A stretch of DNA of 18,394 nt from an uncultured Lachnospiraceae bacterium (GCA_910587715.1 CAJUMV010000057.1:1-18394); one strand, 5' to 3'; shown: positions 1 through 6,554, counted from the first letter of the stretch. Translations and numbers: made by a program. Notes: generated by a model from the sequence alone, not told the origin.

Positions 1-22
1 TACAGTATTGATTTTTCAAGGT

Positions 23-821
23 TCAGCACACCAACTGGTGTGGGAAGTTTGAGTTCTTAACATATTCGTGCATCGGTTTTACCAGATAATGATTTACCGG
101 CAGCTTTTCGGTGGTGACATATCCTGCGGGCGCGTCAATCAGCATCGGTATGCGGTTGGTCAGCGTCGCGCAGGTCAACTCTACCGTTGCCGGGCGATTT
201 ACCACGAGCGTCGTATCCGGCTCGCCCTGCAGCGTCCACTCGTTCCGGTCCATATCCTCCGGACCGTATACATAACCGAGACAACGGGTTTCCAGCGTGA
301 TTCCCTCTTCCGTTTCCGTTGTCACAACGGCTGACATGCCGGTGGCGTCTCCTGCTTTGATGGTCATGTCGAGAGTGCTTGATTGTAAATCTTCTTTATG
401 GGTAATCGGGATGCATTCCTGCGTCTGGGAAACAATATGCAGGTCAAGCTGACTGCAAAGCCATCCGTTCTGGTTCCACATATGTATCCAACTCTTCGGT
501 AATCTGATAAGACGAGCTCCACGGATAGAGGGATTCCTCGCAGGTGGAAATGGCGTCCTTCACGTCAAGCATGGTGGAGCGGGTGGCGATGATGCACACA
601 TCCGGTTTTAACTCGCCTAAGATTTTGCCAGCTTCTTTAGCGTCGGAAACTTCAATGCCGACACGGTCTTTTCCCATAATTTCTCCGATGTCTTTGCCGA
701 TTACCGTGGGGTTTTTGTCAAACGCCGCGACAAGTTCCGCGCCTTTTTCCAATACATAGCGCATCAGGTATACGCTCATTTTTCCGCAGCCGTATTGGGC
801 GATTTTTACTTTTCTGTTCAT
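23..821 (-). pseudogene. ord: 2,4-diaminopentanoate dehydrogenase (ornithine fermentation), broken by internal deletions
   Basis: The intact enzyme is an NAD(P)-dependent, DapB-like amine dehydrogenase of about 350 residues that acts on 2,4-diaminopentanoate in oxidative ornithine degradation. The N-terminal part is read from 821 down to 444: it starts MNRKVKIAQYGCGKMSVYLM, a Rossmann glycine motif (GCGKM), and runs to the CEESLYPWSSS segment. The C-terminal part is read in another frame from 481 down to 23 and contains AGDATGMSAVVTTETEEGIT and EPDTTLVVNRPATVELTCAT. Compared with the family as I remember it, about 110 codons are missing where the frames switch (near 470-490), and about a dozen codons are missing just before CEESLYPW. 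The RBS AGGAGG is intact. The family call is confident and the pseudogene call nearly so; the exact deletion sizes come from memory. Confidence 0.8.
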
Positions 822-834
822 AGGGTGCCTCCTT

Positions 835-889
835 TTTGAATTGGAATTTTGAGTATTTTATCTATGCTCATAGTATTGTCCAATTCAAA
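835..889. repeat. Perfect 11-bp inverted repeat bracketing a promoter
   Basis: TTTGAATTGGA at 835-845 and its exact reverse complement TCCAATTCAAA at 879-889 bracket the -10 of the promoter above. One arm overlaps the -35 element and the other falls just after the predicted start site. The centres are 44 bp apart, about four helical turns. This could be a pair of repressor half-operators or an RNA-level structure; the function is inferred from position only. Confidence 0.5.
855..883 (-). promoter_or_regulatory. Sigma-A-type promoter of the dehydrogenase pseudogene
   Basis: Read on the minus strand, TTGGAC (883-878) is followed after 17 bases by TAAAAT (860-855). The expected transcript start is near 848, with the AGGAGG site at 827-832 just before the ATG at 821. 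Spacing and both hexamers fit a housekeeping promoter. Confidence 0.6.
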
Positions 890-906
890 TATTCATAACC
901 CTGATT

Positions 907-1968
907 TTAGTATTCTAAAACATACATTAGCATATGGTATGCAGACTGTTTTTTTGCATATTTCTTAGAGGACGATTGAGAACAAAAGTGTTTATCTATC
1001 TCGTCGATATAACAAACACTTTTCCAGAGCAGGTTACCGCTTCTGTCATATGTTTGTTCAAATTCGTAAAACGGTATGGAAAAATATCCACGTCGCGCAA
1101 GAATTTCCAGTTGACTTATGGCATCGTCTATATTTGGATTCGGAATTTCATCCCGAATAGAAAACAGCAGGTTGTTTCGCTCCAATTCTTTATAAGCCAA
1201 GGCACATACTGCTTTTCGTGCTTCATTTTTTGAAGCGCCAATGCTTTTGAAAGGTGCGTTCATGTCCCCTAATTTGAGTAGGCAGATATACCTTGATTCG
1301 AGATTGCATCTATTTGGGGATAAAACATTGCTAAGAGTAGTAAGGTGCATTGGCGAAGAAGTTTTTTGAAACTGGTAGTGTGGAACCGTGCCATATCTCC
1401 TTAACGTCCATTCCTGTATCAATTCAACATAGTTTTCATCCTGATTCTCTTCAAAATAACTATCGGGGTCAAGCATAATCTGGACGGCATCCTGAAGTGC
1501 ATCCATGTTCCATTCCGAGTCCAGAGCAACTGCGCCAATAATTGCTTCAAACAAATCTTCCTTTACGGAAGGCGACTGATTTACATTGTTTTGTACATCG
1601 CCATTTCCCATAATGAGATAGTCGGCAAAATCAAGGGCGTCGATTCTGTCTGCGAGGGTTTTCTTTTGTACCAGCCTTTTCTTGATTTCCGTTAATTCAG
1701 CCTCCGTTTTACTACATGAAAATTCATTAAATTCCTCGTTGGAATTAAAGTATTCATAATCATTGAGTAAACAGCCATATTTTTCTGCCAGCAGTTTTAC
1801 TATAACAAAATCTAGGACTTTATCACCGATAAATTCTAATACCTCATTGTCTTCGCCGCCGTATTCTTTTGAATAAGAGCGTCTGATAAATGCTTGTTGC
1901 AATAAATCAGGATTTTTGAAATTGTAGCCGACTTGATTTTGAATGAATGTTAAATCTTCTTGTTTCAT
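907..1968 (-). CDS. Accessory ribonuclease III with two putative dsRNA-binding domains
   Basis: RNase III enzymes cut double-stranded RNA using a cluster of four acidic residues and Mg2+. All four are present here: E42 and D49 in the signature NEVLEFIGDKVLD (41-53), and D138 and E141 in DLFEAIIGAVALD (138-150). After the catalytic domain (about 1-155) there are two stretches with the helix, strands and lysine-rich last-helix pattern of dsRBDs: about 179-265 (ending SKNEARKAVCALAYKEL) and about 280-353 (ending SKKYAKKQSAYHMLMYVL). The 353-residue length is well above the usual 220-240 of housekeeping Rnc, and the gene is not next to smc, so this is probably an extra, specialised copy. The start at 1968 has a good AGGAGGT site (minus strand of 1976-1982). 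A truncated second copy of its 5' end lies at 5298-5439. Role unknown; defence or processing of a specific RNA is possible. Confidence 0.85.
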   Translation of the reverse strand: MKQEDLTFIQNQVGYNFKNPDLLQQAFIRRSYSKEYGGEDNEVLEFIGDKVLDFVIVKLLAEKYGCLLNDYEYFNSNEEFNEFSCSKTEAELTEIKKRLVQKKTLADRIDALDFADYLIMGNGDVQNNVNQSPSVKEDLFEAIIGAVALDSEWNMDALQDAVQIMLDPDSYFEENQDENYVELIQEWTLRRYGTVPHYQFQKTSSPMHLTTLSNVLSPNRCNLESRYICLLKLGDMNAPFKSIGASKNEARKAVCALAYKELERNNLLFSIRDEIPNPNIDDAISQLEILARRGYFSIPFYEFEQTYDRSGNLLWKSVCYIDEIDKHFCSQSSSKKYAKKQSAYHMLMYVLEY

Positions 1969-2217
1969 AGAAAATACCTCCTAGTAATTTATACTAAAAG
2001 GCATAATAATAGTCCGACAAAAATAAAACTGTTTGACACAGCCACATTGCCAGACATGATAGATTAAATTGGATTCTTTGTTTTCGGGTGTTTATAGATA
2101 TTCACTTGCATAAATAGGAATAAACACATAAAAACAATGTTTCAAATTTAAAATATTATGCCTTTTCATAAAAATAGCAAATAATGGGAATGGAGTCAAG
2201 AGCTTTTATAATATTAC
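1800..2217. repeat. Long direct repeat, copy A: 5' end and upstream region of the RNase III gene
   Basis: This stretch matches 5298-5555 in the same orientation in three blocks: 1800-1940 with 5298-5439 (8 substitutions, 1 inserted base), 2014-2094 with 5440-5520 (3 substitutions), and 2183-2217 with 5521-5555 (identical). Copy A contains 73 bases (1941-2013) and 88 bases (2095-2182) that copy B lacks, including the RNase III start codon and RBS. The two copies flank the restriction-modification cassette. Outside RNase III and the C-gene control region, the gap 1969-2289 holds no gene I can see. Confidence 0.95.
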
Positions 2218-2224
2218 CAGACGT

Positions 2225-2250
2225 GACTTATAGTCTGTTGACTTATAAGT
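2225..2250 (+). promoter_or_regulatory. C-box operators upstream of the controller gene
   Basis: Two similar palindromes lie in tandem: GACTTATAGTC (2225-2235) and GACTTATAAGT (2240-2250). They match the GACT-N3-AGTC C-boxes bound by controller proteins of type II R-M systems. The second overlaps a TTGACT -35 element, the usual arrangement in which the distal box activates and the proximal box represses the C promoter. Confidence 0.8.
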
Positions 2251-2266
2251 AACTATCTGCTATCAA
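2238..2266 (+). promoter_or_regulatory. Promoter of the controller gene
   Basis: TTGACT (2238-2243) and TATCAA (2261-2266) are separated by 17 bases. The -10 is imperfect, as expected for an activator-dependent promoter. The predicted start is near 2273, giving a short leader that includes the AAGGAGA site before the ATG at 2290. Confidence 0.6.
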
Positions 2267-2289
2267 TAACACTGAAAAGGAGACAAGCT

Positions 2290-2496
2290 ATGATTACTGA
2301 GGTTATAGGAAATAGAATCCGGGATTTACGATCGGGCATGGGCTTGAGTCAAGAGAAACTTGCGCTCAAAGCTGATCTTGACAGAACATATCTTGCGGGT
2401 GTGGAAAACGGAAAAAGAAATATTTCTGTTCGCAGCTTGGAAAAGATAATCAATGCTCTTGAAGTCTCATTCCAAGATTTTTTTAAAGACATCTAA
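2290..2496 (+). CDS. R-M controller (C) protein, XRE-family helix-turn-helix
   Basis: This 68-residue protein is almost entirely one XRE-type DNA-binding domain, with the helix-turn-helix at about residues 18-40 (MGLSQEKLALKADLDRTYLA) and the family-typical GVENGKRNIS stretch after it. The size matches C proteins such as those of the BamHI and PvuII systems. These dimers bind C-boxes, activate their own gene and the restriction gene at low level, and repress at high level. C-boxes sit just upstream (2225-2250), a similar box lies right after the gene (2502-2512), and the next gene encodes a nuclease. The RBS AAGGAGA is well placed for the ATG at 2290. The class is clear from context; binding has not been shown. 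Confidence 0.88.
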   Translation: MITEVIGNRIRDLRSGMGLSQEKLALKADLDRTYLAGVENGKRNISVRSLEKIINALEVSFQDFFKDI

Positions 2497-2499
2497 ATG

Positions 2500-2528
2500 T
2501 TGATTATAAGTCACAATAACGTTATAAT
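2500..2528 (+). promoter_or_regulatory. Promoter with overlapping C-box for the restriction gene
   Basis: TTGATT (2500-2505) and a consensus TATAAT (2523-2528) are 17 bases apart. GATTATAAGTC (2502-2512) overlaps the -35 and matches the reverse complement of the first C-box at 10 of 11 positions. The predicted start (about 2535) falls inside the AGGAGGTG ribosome site of the next gene, so this transcript would have almost no leader. Confidence 0.65.
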
Positions 2529-2542
2529 ATGGAGGTGCTGAT

Positions 2543-3430
2543 ATGCCAGATTTTGGTGCGGCTGAACGTAGAATGATTAGTTACTTTAAAAGAGGTATTG
2601 AACTTTTTTATAGGGGCAGCAGGTATATCGTTGAAGAAGCTGATAAACCGACATGCTCTTATGGCGAACCGAAAACAGATATTTATGTTTTGCTGTCTAA
2701 CGGATGTCAAAAGCAGGAATTGAAGATATCATATAAAAAAGAAAATGCAGATTTTTTAGAGAATAAAACGAATAGCCAGAGAGCGGAGCAACTATTTGGC
2801 CCGGAATGGAGAGAAATAATTAGTGGTTCAACATCTGCAATAGCTGAGAAGTTTATGGAACGTATGCTTGTATACAAGGATGCGTCTGGTAGAACTGAAA
2901 AAGGTGCAATAACTTTAGGGTGGAAGTTCGAACTGCTTAATAAACCAGGAGGGGATCTTTCGGGACTCATGAACCTTACACCGCAACAAGTTTATGATGT
3001 TTATGCTGGTACAAATCTTTCTCCCGACAAACGAGATGCGATGGTAAATGGCAGAATTATTCGTGACTCTGGAGTTGCTGATTATATTCTTATGACAGAT
3101 AGAGTGGGGTCTGCGCAGGAAATAGTTGAAACGATGGTGCCTATTGACGAGTATATAGAAGCCCATCCAAATATCTATTTTGCGTGTAAAGCTTTAAACT
3201 ACAGGACGTTTAGACAGAAGTATGACGGGAATCGTCCTTTATCTGTTCAGGTTGATTGGAAGGTCAGGGATGGAAAACTGACGTATGATCTTGTTTTTGA
3301 TCAACCACTTGAAATGAATGGTACTGAAATAGCGGAAAGGCTGTTGGCATGTATGAGAAGATTGTCAATACATACAACAGATGATATTGATGAAGACAAT
3401 TCAGACATGAAAAATGTCTACGAAGAATAA
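2543..3430 (+). CDS. Predicted type II restriction endonuclease, PD-(D/E)XK fold
   Basis: This 295-residue protein sits between a controller gene and a cytosine-5 methyltransferase, the position expected of the partner restriction enzyme. A PD-(D/E)XK active site is visible near the N terminus: D46 in EPKTDIYVLL, then E59-L60-K61 in QKQELKISYKK, with hydrophobic strands around both. Restriction enzymes of this fold cut DNA with Mg2+ bound by these acids and need cognate methylation to protect the host. I do not recognise the rest as a named enzyme and it does not resemble the R.HaeIII sequence I remember, so its GGCC specificity is inferred from the methylase only. The start at 2543 follows GGAGGTG (2531-2537). 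The reading frame is intact. Confidence 0.78.
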   Translation: MPDFGAAERRMISYFKRGIELFYRGSRYIVEEADKPTCSYGEPKTDIYVLLSNGCQKQELKISYKKENADFLENKTNSQRAEQLFGPEWREIISGSTSAIAEKFMERMLVYKDASGRTEKGAITLGWKFELLNKPGGDLSGLMNLTPQQVYDVYAGTNLSPDKRDAMVNGRIIRDSGVADYILMTDRVGSAQEIVETMVPIDEYIEAHPNIYFACKALNYRTFRQKYDGNRPLSVQVDWKVRDGKLTYDLVFDQPLEMNGTEIAERLLACMRRLSIHTTDDIDEDNSDMKNVYEE

Positions 3431-3448
3431 AGAAAGAGGTGTAGTCTG

Positions 3449-4459
3449 ATGAAGGTTATTAGTTTGTTTTCGGGATGTGGTGGACTGGATCTGGGCTTTG
3501 AAAGAGCCGGTTTCGATATTCCTGTGGCCAATGAGTTTGATAAAACGATTTGGTCAACATTTAAGGCGAATCATCCCAACACACACCTGATTGAAGGAGA
3601 TGTACGTGAGGTGAACAAAGAAGATATAGAGGAGTTTCTTGATGGAGATGTGGATGGGATAATCGGTGGTCCTCCATGTCAGTCTTGGTCAGAAGCGGGT
3701 GCTCTTCGCGGAATTGAGGATGAGCGTGGGCAGTTGTTCTTTGACTATATCCGAATTCTTAAGGATTTTCAGCCTAAGTTTTTCTTGGCTGAAAATGTCA
3801 GTGGGATGCTTGCAAACAGGCACTCGGAGGCAGTTCAGAATATTCTTAGGCTTTTTGAAGATGCTGGATATGATGTATCCCTTACACTGGTTAACGCAAA
3901 GGATTATGGTGTCGCACAAGAAAGGAAAAGGGTTTTTTATATCGGTTTTCGGAAAGACCTTAATATTATGTTTGAGTTTCCTAAGGGATCAACAGAAAGC
4001 AATGATAAAAAAATAACATTGAGAGATATCATTTGGGATTTACAGTTTACTGCGGTTCCAGCTGCACCTAAGAATAAACACAATCCGGAGGCTCTAAATA
4101 ATAATGAGTATTTTACCGGAGCTTATTCTACTATTTTTATGAGTCGTAATAGAGTAAAGTCATGGGATGAGCAGGGCTATACGGTTCAGGCATCGGGGAG
4201 ACAGTGTCAGCTTCACCCTCAGGCACCTAAAATGGTAAAAGTCGGGAAGAATGATTGCAGATTTGTGGAAGGGAAAGAAGATTTGTATAGAAGAATGACC
4301 ATTCGCGAGGTTGCAAGAGTTCAAGGCTTTCCTGATGACTTTCATTTCATTTATGATGATACCGACATTGCATATAAAATGATTGGGAATGCAGTTCCAG
4401 TGAATTTGGCATTTGAAGTAGGATCTGCAATCAAATCAGCGTTAGAGGCAAACGGCTAA
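3449..4459 (+). CDS. DNA (cytosine-5) methyltransferase, M.HaeIII-like, predicted GGCC
   Basis: This 336-residue enzyme transfers a methyl group from S-adenosylmethionine to carbon 5 of cytosine. The class motifs are in order: motif I LFSGCGG (6-12), catalytic PCQ (Cys77) in IIGGPPCQSWSEAG, ENV (115-117), QERKR (157-161), motif IX at VQGFPDDF and motif X GNAVPV. The whole protein follows M.HaeIII closely, including the target-recognition segment (YSTIFMSRNRV, FTVQASGRQCQLHPQAP-like, FVEGKEDLYRR). This supports recognition of GGCC with methylation of the inner C, protecting the host from the upstream nuclease. AGAGGTG precedes the ATG, and the gap from the nuclease stop is 18 bases. The specificity is from recalled similarity, not a search. 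Confidence 0.95.
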   Translation: MKVISLFSGCGGLDLGFERAGFDIPVANEFDKTIWSTFKANHPNTHLIEGDVREVNKEDIEEFLDGDVDGIIGGPPCQSWSEAGALRGIEDERGQLFFDYIRILKDFQPKFFLAENVSGMLANRHSEAVQNILRLFEDAGYDVSLTLVNAKDYGVAQERKRVFYIGFRKDLNIMFEFPKGSTESNDKKITLRDIIWDLQFTAVPAAPKNKHNPEALNNNEYFTGAYSTIFMSRNRVKSWDEQGYTVQASGRQCQLHPQAPKMVKVGKNDCRFVEGKEDLYRRMTIREVARVQGFPDDFHFIYDDTDIAYKMIGNAVPVNLAFEVGSAIKSALEANG

Positions 4460-4497
4460 TCGTTGATAGTTATGCAGGACAAAGGAAGTGAAAATTT

Positions 4498-4965
4498 ATG
4501 GATGTCCTTACTCCTGAACAAAGAAAAAAGAGTATGTGTCATAACTGCTCAACTGACACTAGCATTGAGCTTGCACTACGAAAAGCGCTATGGCATCGGG
4601 GATATCGATATCGGAAAAATTATAAAAACCTACCGGGTAAACCAGATATAGTTTTAACAAAACAGAAGATAGCCATCTTTTGTGATAGTGAGTTTTTCCA
4701 TGGAAAGGACTGGGAGGTCAAAAAGGTTAAACTTCAGAAAGGCAATAATTCTGAGTATTGGATTAAGAAGATAGAACGGAATATGAAGCGAGACGCTGAG
4801 AATGATCGCAGGCTTTTGTTTTTAGGGTGGACGGTGATTCATTTTTGGGGTCAGGAAATAATTAAGAATACTGAGGAATGTATTCGGGTTATTGAAGAGA
4901 CAATTTTTGACAATAATGTCCCTGTGTTGGGGACGGGCGAAATCGACCACCCAGAGCCGCTTTAA
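4498..4965 (+). CDS. vsr: Vsr-type very-short-patch-repair endonuclease
   Basis: Vsr enzymes nick beside T:G mismatches left by deamination of 5-methylcytosine and are often encoded next to cytosine-5 methylases, as here. Over its 155 residues it shows the family pattern: LRKALWHRGYRYRKNYKNLP, the catalytic aspartate in GKPDIVL (D50), then AIFCDSEFFHG with D63 and H68, and NMKRDAENDRRLLFLGWTV with the expected last helix and strand. Residues that bind zinc in E. coli Vsr (as I recall, C66, H71, C73, C117) have no counterparts, so this is the zinc-free variant. Some Vsr-fold proteins act as restriction enzymes, so that role cannot be excluded. The start has AAAGGAAG upstream, and the gene lies 38 bases after the methylase. 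Confidence 0.9.
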   Translation: MDVLTPEQRKKSMCHNCSTDTSIELALRKALWHRGYRYRKNYKNLPGKPDIVLTKQKIAIFCDSEFFHGKDWEVKKVKLQKGNNSEYWIKKIERNMKRDAENDRRLLFLGWTVIHFWGQEIIKNTEECIRVIEETIFDNNVPVLGTGEIDHPEPL

Positions 4966-5297
4966 ATTGGCCATTTTCGGTCGGATGAAAAAAGCCATGG
5001 CATTCTTTGCCATGATCTGCCACTGTTGTGGGCAGCGGTATATTGAGTTTTTTCCAAATGCCGGACAGTAGAACCTGTTTATCGGAATGCTCCATGCTTT
5101 TCTATACATTGGTATCCTACGGTATATATTAGAGGACAACAAGAAGAGCGTTGTGATTCGGCGGGATGGGCAGGGACATCCGATTTGGCAGAAAGATTCC
5201 TCACTGCTATGTGCCCTTGAACGTATATTTGATAATGCTACTGTATTCATGAACATTTCTCTCGATTCTAAATGGCTAATTTCTCCCGACGCTAACG
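4966..5297. other. Gene-poor right end of the R-M cassette
   Basis: There is no convincing gene in these 332 bases. A hairpin CATGGCA / TGCCATG (4996-5002 and 5008-5014, 5-base loop) follows vsr but lacks a T-run. A 68-codon open frame on the minus strand (5095-4889) and an 83-codon one on the plus strand (5087-5338) have no recognised family and no good RBS. The plus one runs into the repeat and is probably chance. The stretch may be a remnant brought in with the cassette. Confidence 0.5.
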
Positions 5298-5555
5298 CTA
5301 CAACAAAATCTAAGACTTTATCACCGATAAATTTCTAATATCTCATTGTATTCTCCGCCGTATTCTTTTGAATAAGAGCGTCTGATGAATGCTTGTTGCA
5401 ATAAATCAGGATTTTTAAAATTGTAGCCGATTTGATTTTCCGACAAAAATAGAACTGTTTGACACAGCCACATTGCCAGACATGATAGATTAAATTGGAT
5501 TCTTTGTTTTTGTGTGTTTAAATGGGAATGGAGTCAAGAGCTTTTATAATATTAC
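5298..5555. repeat. Long direct repeat, copy B: truncated RNase III 5' end
   Basis: This is the second copy of 1800-2217, about 95% identical over its three aligned blocks but shortened by two deletions of 73 and 88 bases. On the minus strand, 5439-5298 corresponds to about codons 10-56 of the RNase III gene, including the NEVLEFIGDK signature region. A single extra T breaks the frame, and the start codon and RBS are gone, so it cannot be translated as RNase III. The last 35 bases, ending TTATAATATTAC, are identical to copy A. Confidence 0.95.
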
Positions 5556-5647
5556 ATGCGAAGATGGGCGTTGATATAAATTTAGTGCGTTTCCTTTATA
5601 TACAGACAGCTGCAACATAAAGTTGCGGAATTGCCACAGGAAAATGA

Positions 5648-5675
5648 TAGACATTCCTTGTATTTTTGCTATGAT
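5648..5675 (+). promoter_or_regulatory. Promoter of the XRE/ABC transporter operon
   Basis: TAGACA (5648-5653) and TATGAT (5670-5675) are 16 bases apart, and a TG just before the -10 (TGCTATGAT) makes an extended -10. A small hairpin GCAAC-ATAAA-GTTGC lies further upstream near 5612-5626. The leader would be very short, with AAAAGGAGGG at 5681-5690 serving the ATG at 5697. Confidence 0.55.
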
Positions 5676-5696
5676 GAGACAAAAGGAGGGAAACCT

Positions 5697-6554
5697 ATGA
5701 CATTTGGAGAAAAGCTTTATCAACTGAGAAAAACACAGGGGCTTTCTCAGGAAGCGCTGGCGGAAAAATTGAATACGAGCAGACAGGCAGTCAGCAAGTG
5801 GGAAAATAATAACGGTTATCCCGAGACGGAAAAACTGATTCTGCTTGCCAAACTTTTCCATGTGAGTTTGGATGATCTGCTGCTTGAGGAGCGTGAGCTT
5901 GGACGGGAGAGCGGCAATACGGAAGGAAATGTCGGAAGCGGTTGTACTGGCTGGCATGGAGAAAAATGCTTTGAAGCAGGAGTAGGAGACAGAGATGGCA
6001 GAAATGAATATTATGTAAACCGAGAAACAGTAAACGGATTTCTACTCTATTATAGAAAGAAAATTTTGCTGACTGCGGCGGCATGCGGACTTATAGCAGG
6101 CTGTAACAGCGTGAGCTACGGCTCCACAGAGCCGAATATATATGAGCTGGCGGTGGAGCCTGCGCTTACGACTCTGTCGGTTCTGGTGCTGTTTTCTATC
6201 GTGTTTTACATTATTTTAAAGCAAAATCCCTATAGAAATTTCCGCAAAAAGGAGCTGATTTTTTCCGAGGATGTCAGACGGGAGCTACAGGAGGAGTTTT
6301 CAAAGATGAAAAAAGTGCTGCTTTCGGGTATTGCAGTCTGTGTTCTGTTTGTGGCAATGAGCGAACTGTATTTCGATTGGTGGCTTCGTATGAATTGGAA
6401 TACGATGTATCTTGTGGATGGCGCGAAAAATTTGCGGGACGATGTGTTTTACATGATACTGACAGGCATTTGCGTCTTCGTTATGGTTTTCTGCGCGGGG
6501 GTGTATTGGTCCTATTCGGTGCTGCTCAGAGACGGGCACGGGCATATCGCATAA
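5697..6554 (+). CDS. Membrane-anchored XRE-family transcriptional regulator
   Basis: This 285-residue protein opens with a classic XRE helix-turn-helix (FGEKLYQLRKTQGLSQEALA then TSRQAVSKWENNNGYPE, about residues 2-45). A variable linker follows, and the C-terminal part has about four hydrophobic segments, for example ILLTAAACGLIAG, TLSVLVLFSIVFYIIL, VLLSGIAVCVLFVAM and MILTGICVFVMVFCAGVYW. XRE proteins with membrane tails are common in Firmicutes beside ABC exporters and are thought to link membrane stress to transporter expression. Here a BceAB-like pair follows after 68 bases on the same strand and no two-component system is visible. The ATG at 5697 is chosen over an upstream in-frame ATG at 5631 because AAAAGGAGGG directly precedes it. 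Confidence 0.85.
   Translation: MTFGEKLYQLRKTQGLSQEALAEKLNTSRQAVSKWENNNGYPETEKLILLAKLFHVSLDDLLLEERELGRESGNTEGNVGSGCTGWHGEKCFEAGVGDRDGRNEYYVNRETVNGFLLYYRKKILLTAAACGLIAGCNSVSYGSTEPNIYELAVEPALTTLSVLVLFSIVFYIILKQNPYRNFRKKELIFSEDVRRELQEEFSKMKKVLLSGIAVCVLFVAMSELYFDWWLRMNWNTMYLVDGAKNLRDDVFYMILTGICVFVMVFCAGVYWSYSVLLRDGHGHIA

Larger units (their letters stand above)
2218..5297 (+). mobile_element. Restriction-modification cassette inserted between direct repeats
   Basis: The DNA between the two repeat copies carries a complete C-R-M-V set and is visibly more A+T-rich than the guaA/MATE end of the window. Removing it together with one repeat copy restores a simple layout: the RNase III gene and the XRE/ABC operon, divergently transcribed from one intergenic region. 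No transposase, integrase or terminal inverted repeats are visible, so this is classed as mobile from the flanking duplication alone. Confidence 0.55.

Noticed and set aside
2035..2063. Consensus TTGACA at 2035-2040 as a plus-strand promoter upstream of the C gene
   Set aside because: No acceptable -10 at 16-18 bases (ATGATA at 17), and the promoter at 2238-2266 with C-boxes explains C expression better.
3362..3390. Possible methylase-specific promoter TTGTCA-N17-TATTGA inside the end of the restriction gene
   Set aside because: The -10 matches only 3 of 6 consensus bases. Early methylase expression would make such a promoter useful, but the sequence alone does not support it.
4463..4651. 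62-codon open frame overlapping the start of vsr
   Set aside because: It overlaps vsr in another frame, has no family resemblance and no RBS; the Vsr frame is clearly coding.
4822..5256. 144-codon minus-strand open frame overlapping the end of vsr
   Set aside because: It covers the antisense of vsr, has unusual composition and no recognised domain.
5087..5338. 83-codon open frame running from the cassette end into repeat copy B
   Set aside because: Its C terminus is translated from the reverse strand of the RNase III remnant and it has no clear RBS, so it is most likely a chance open frame.
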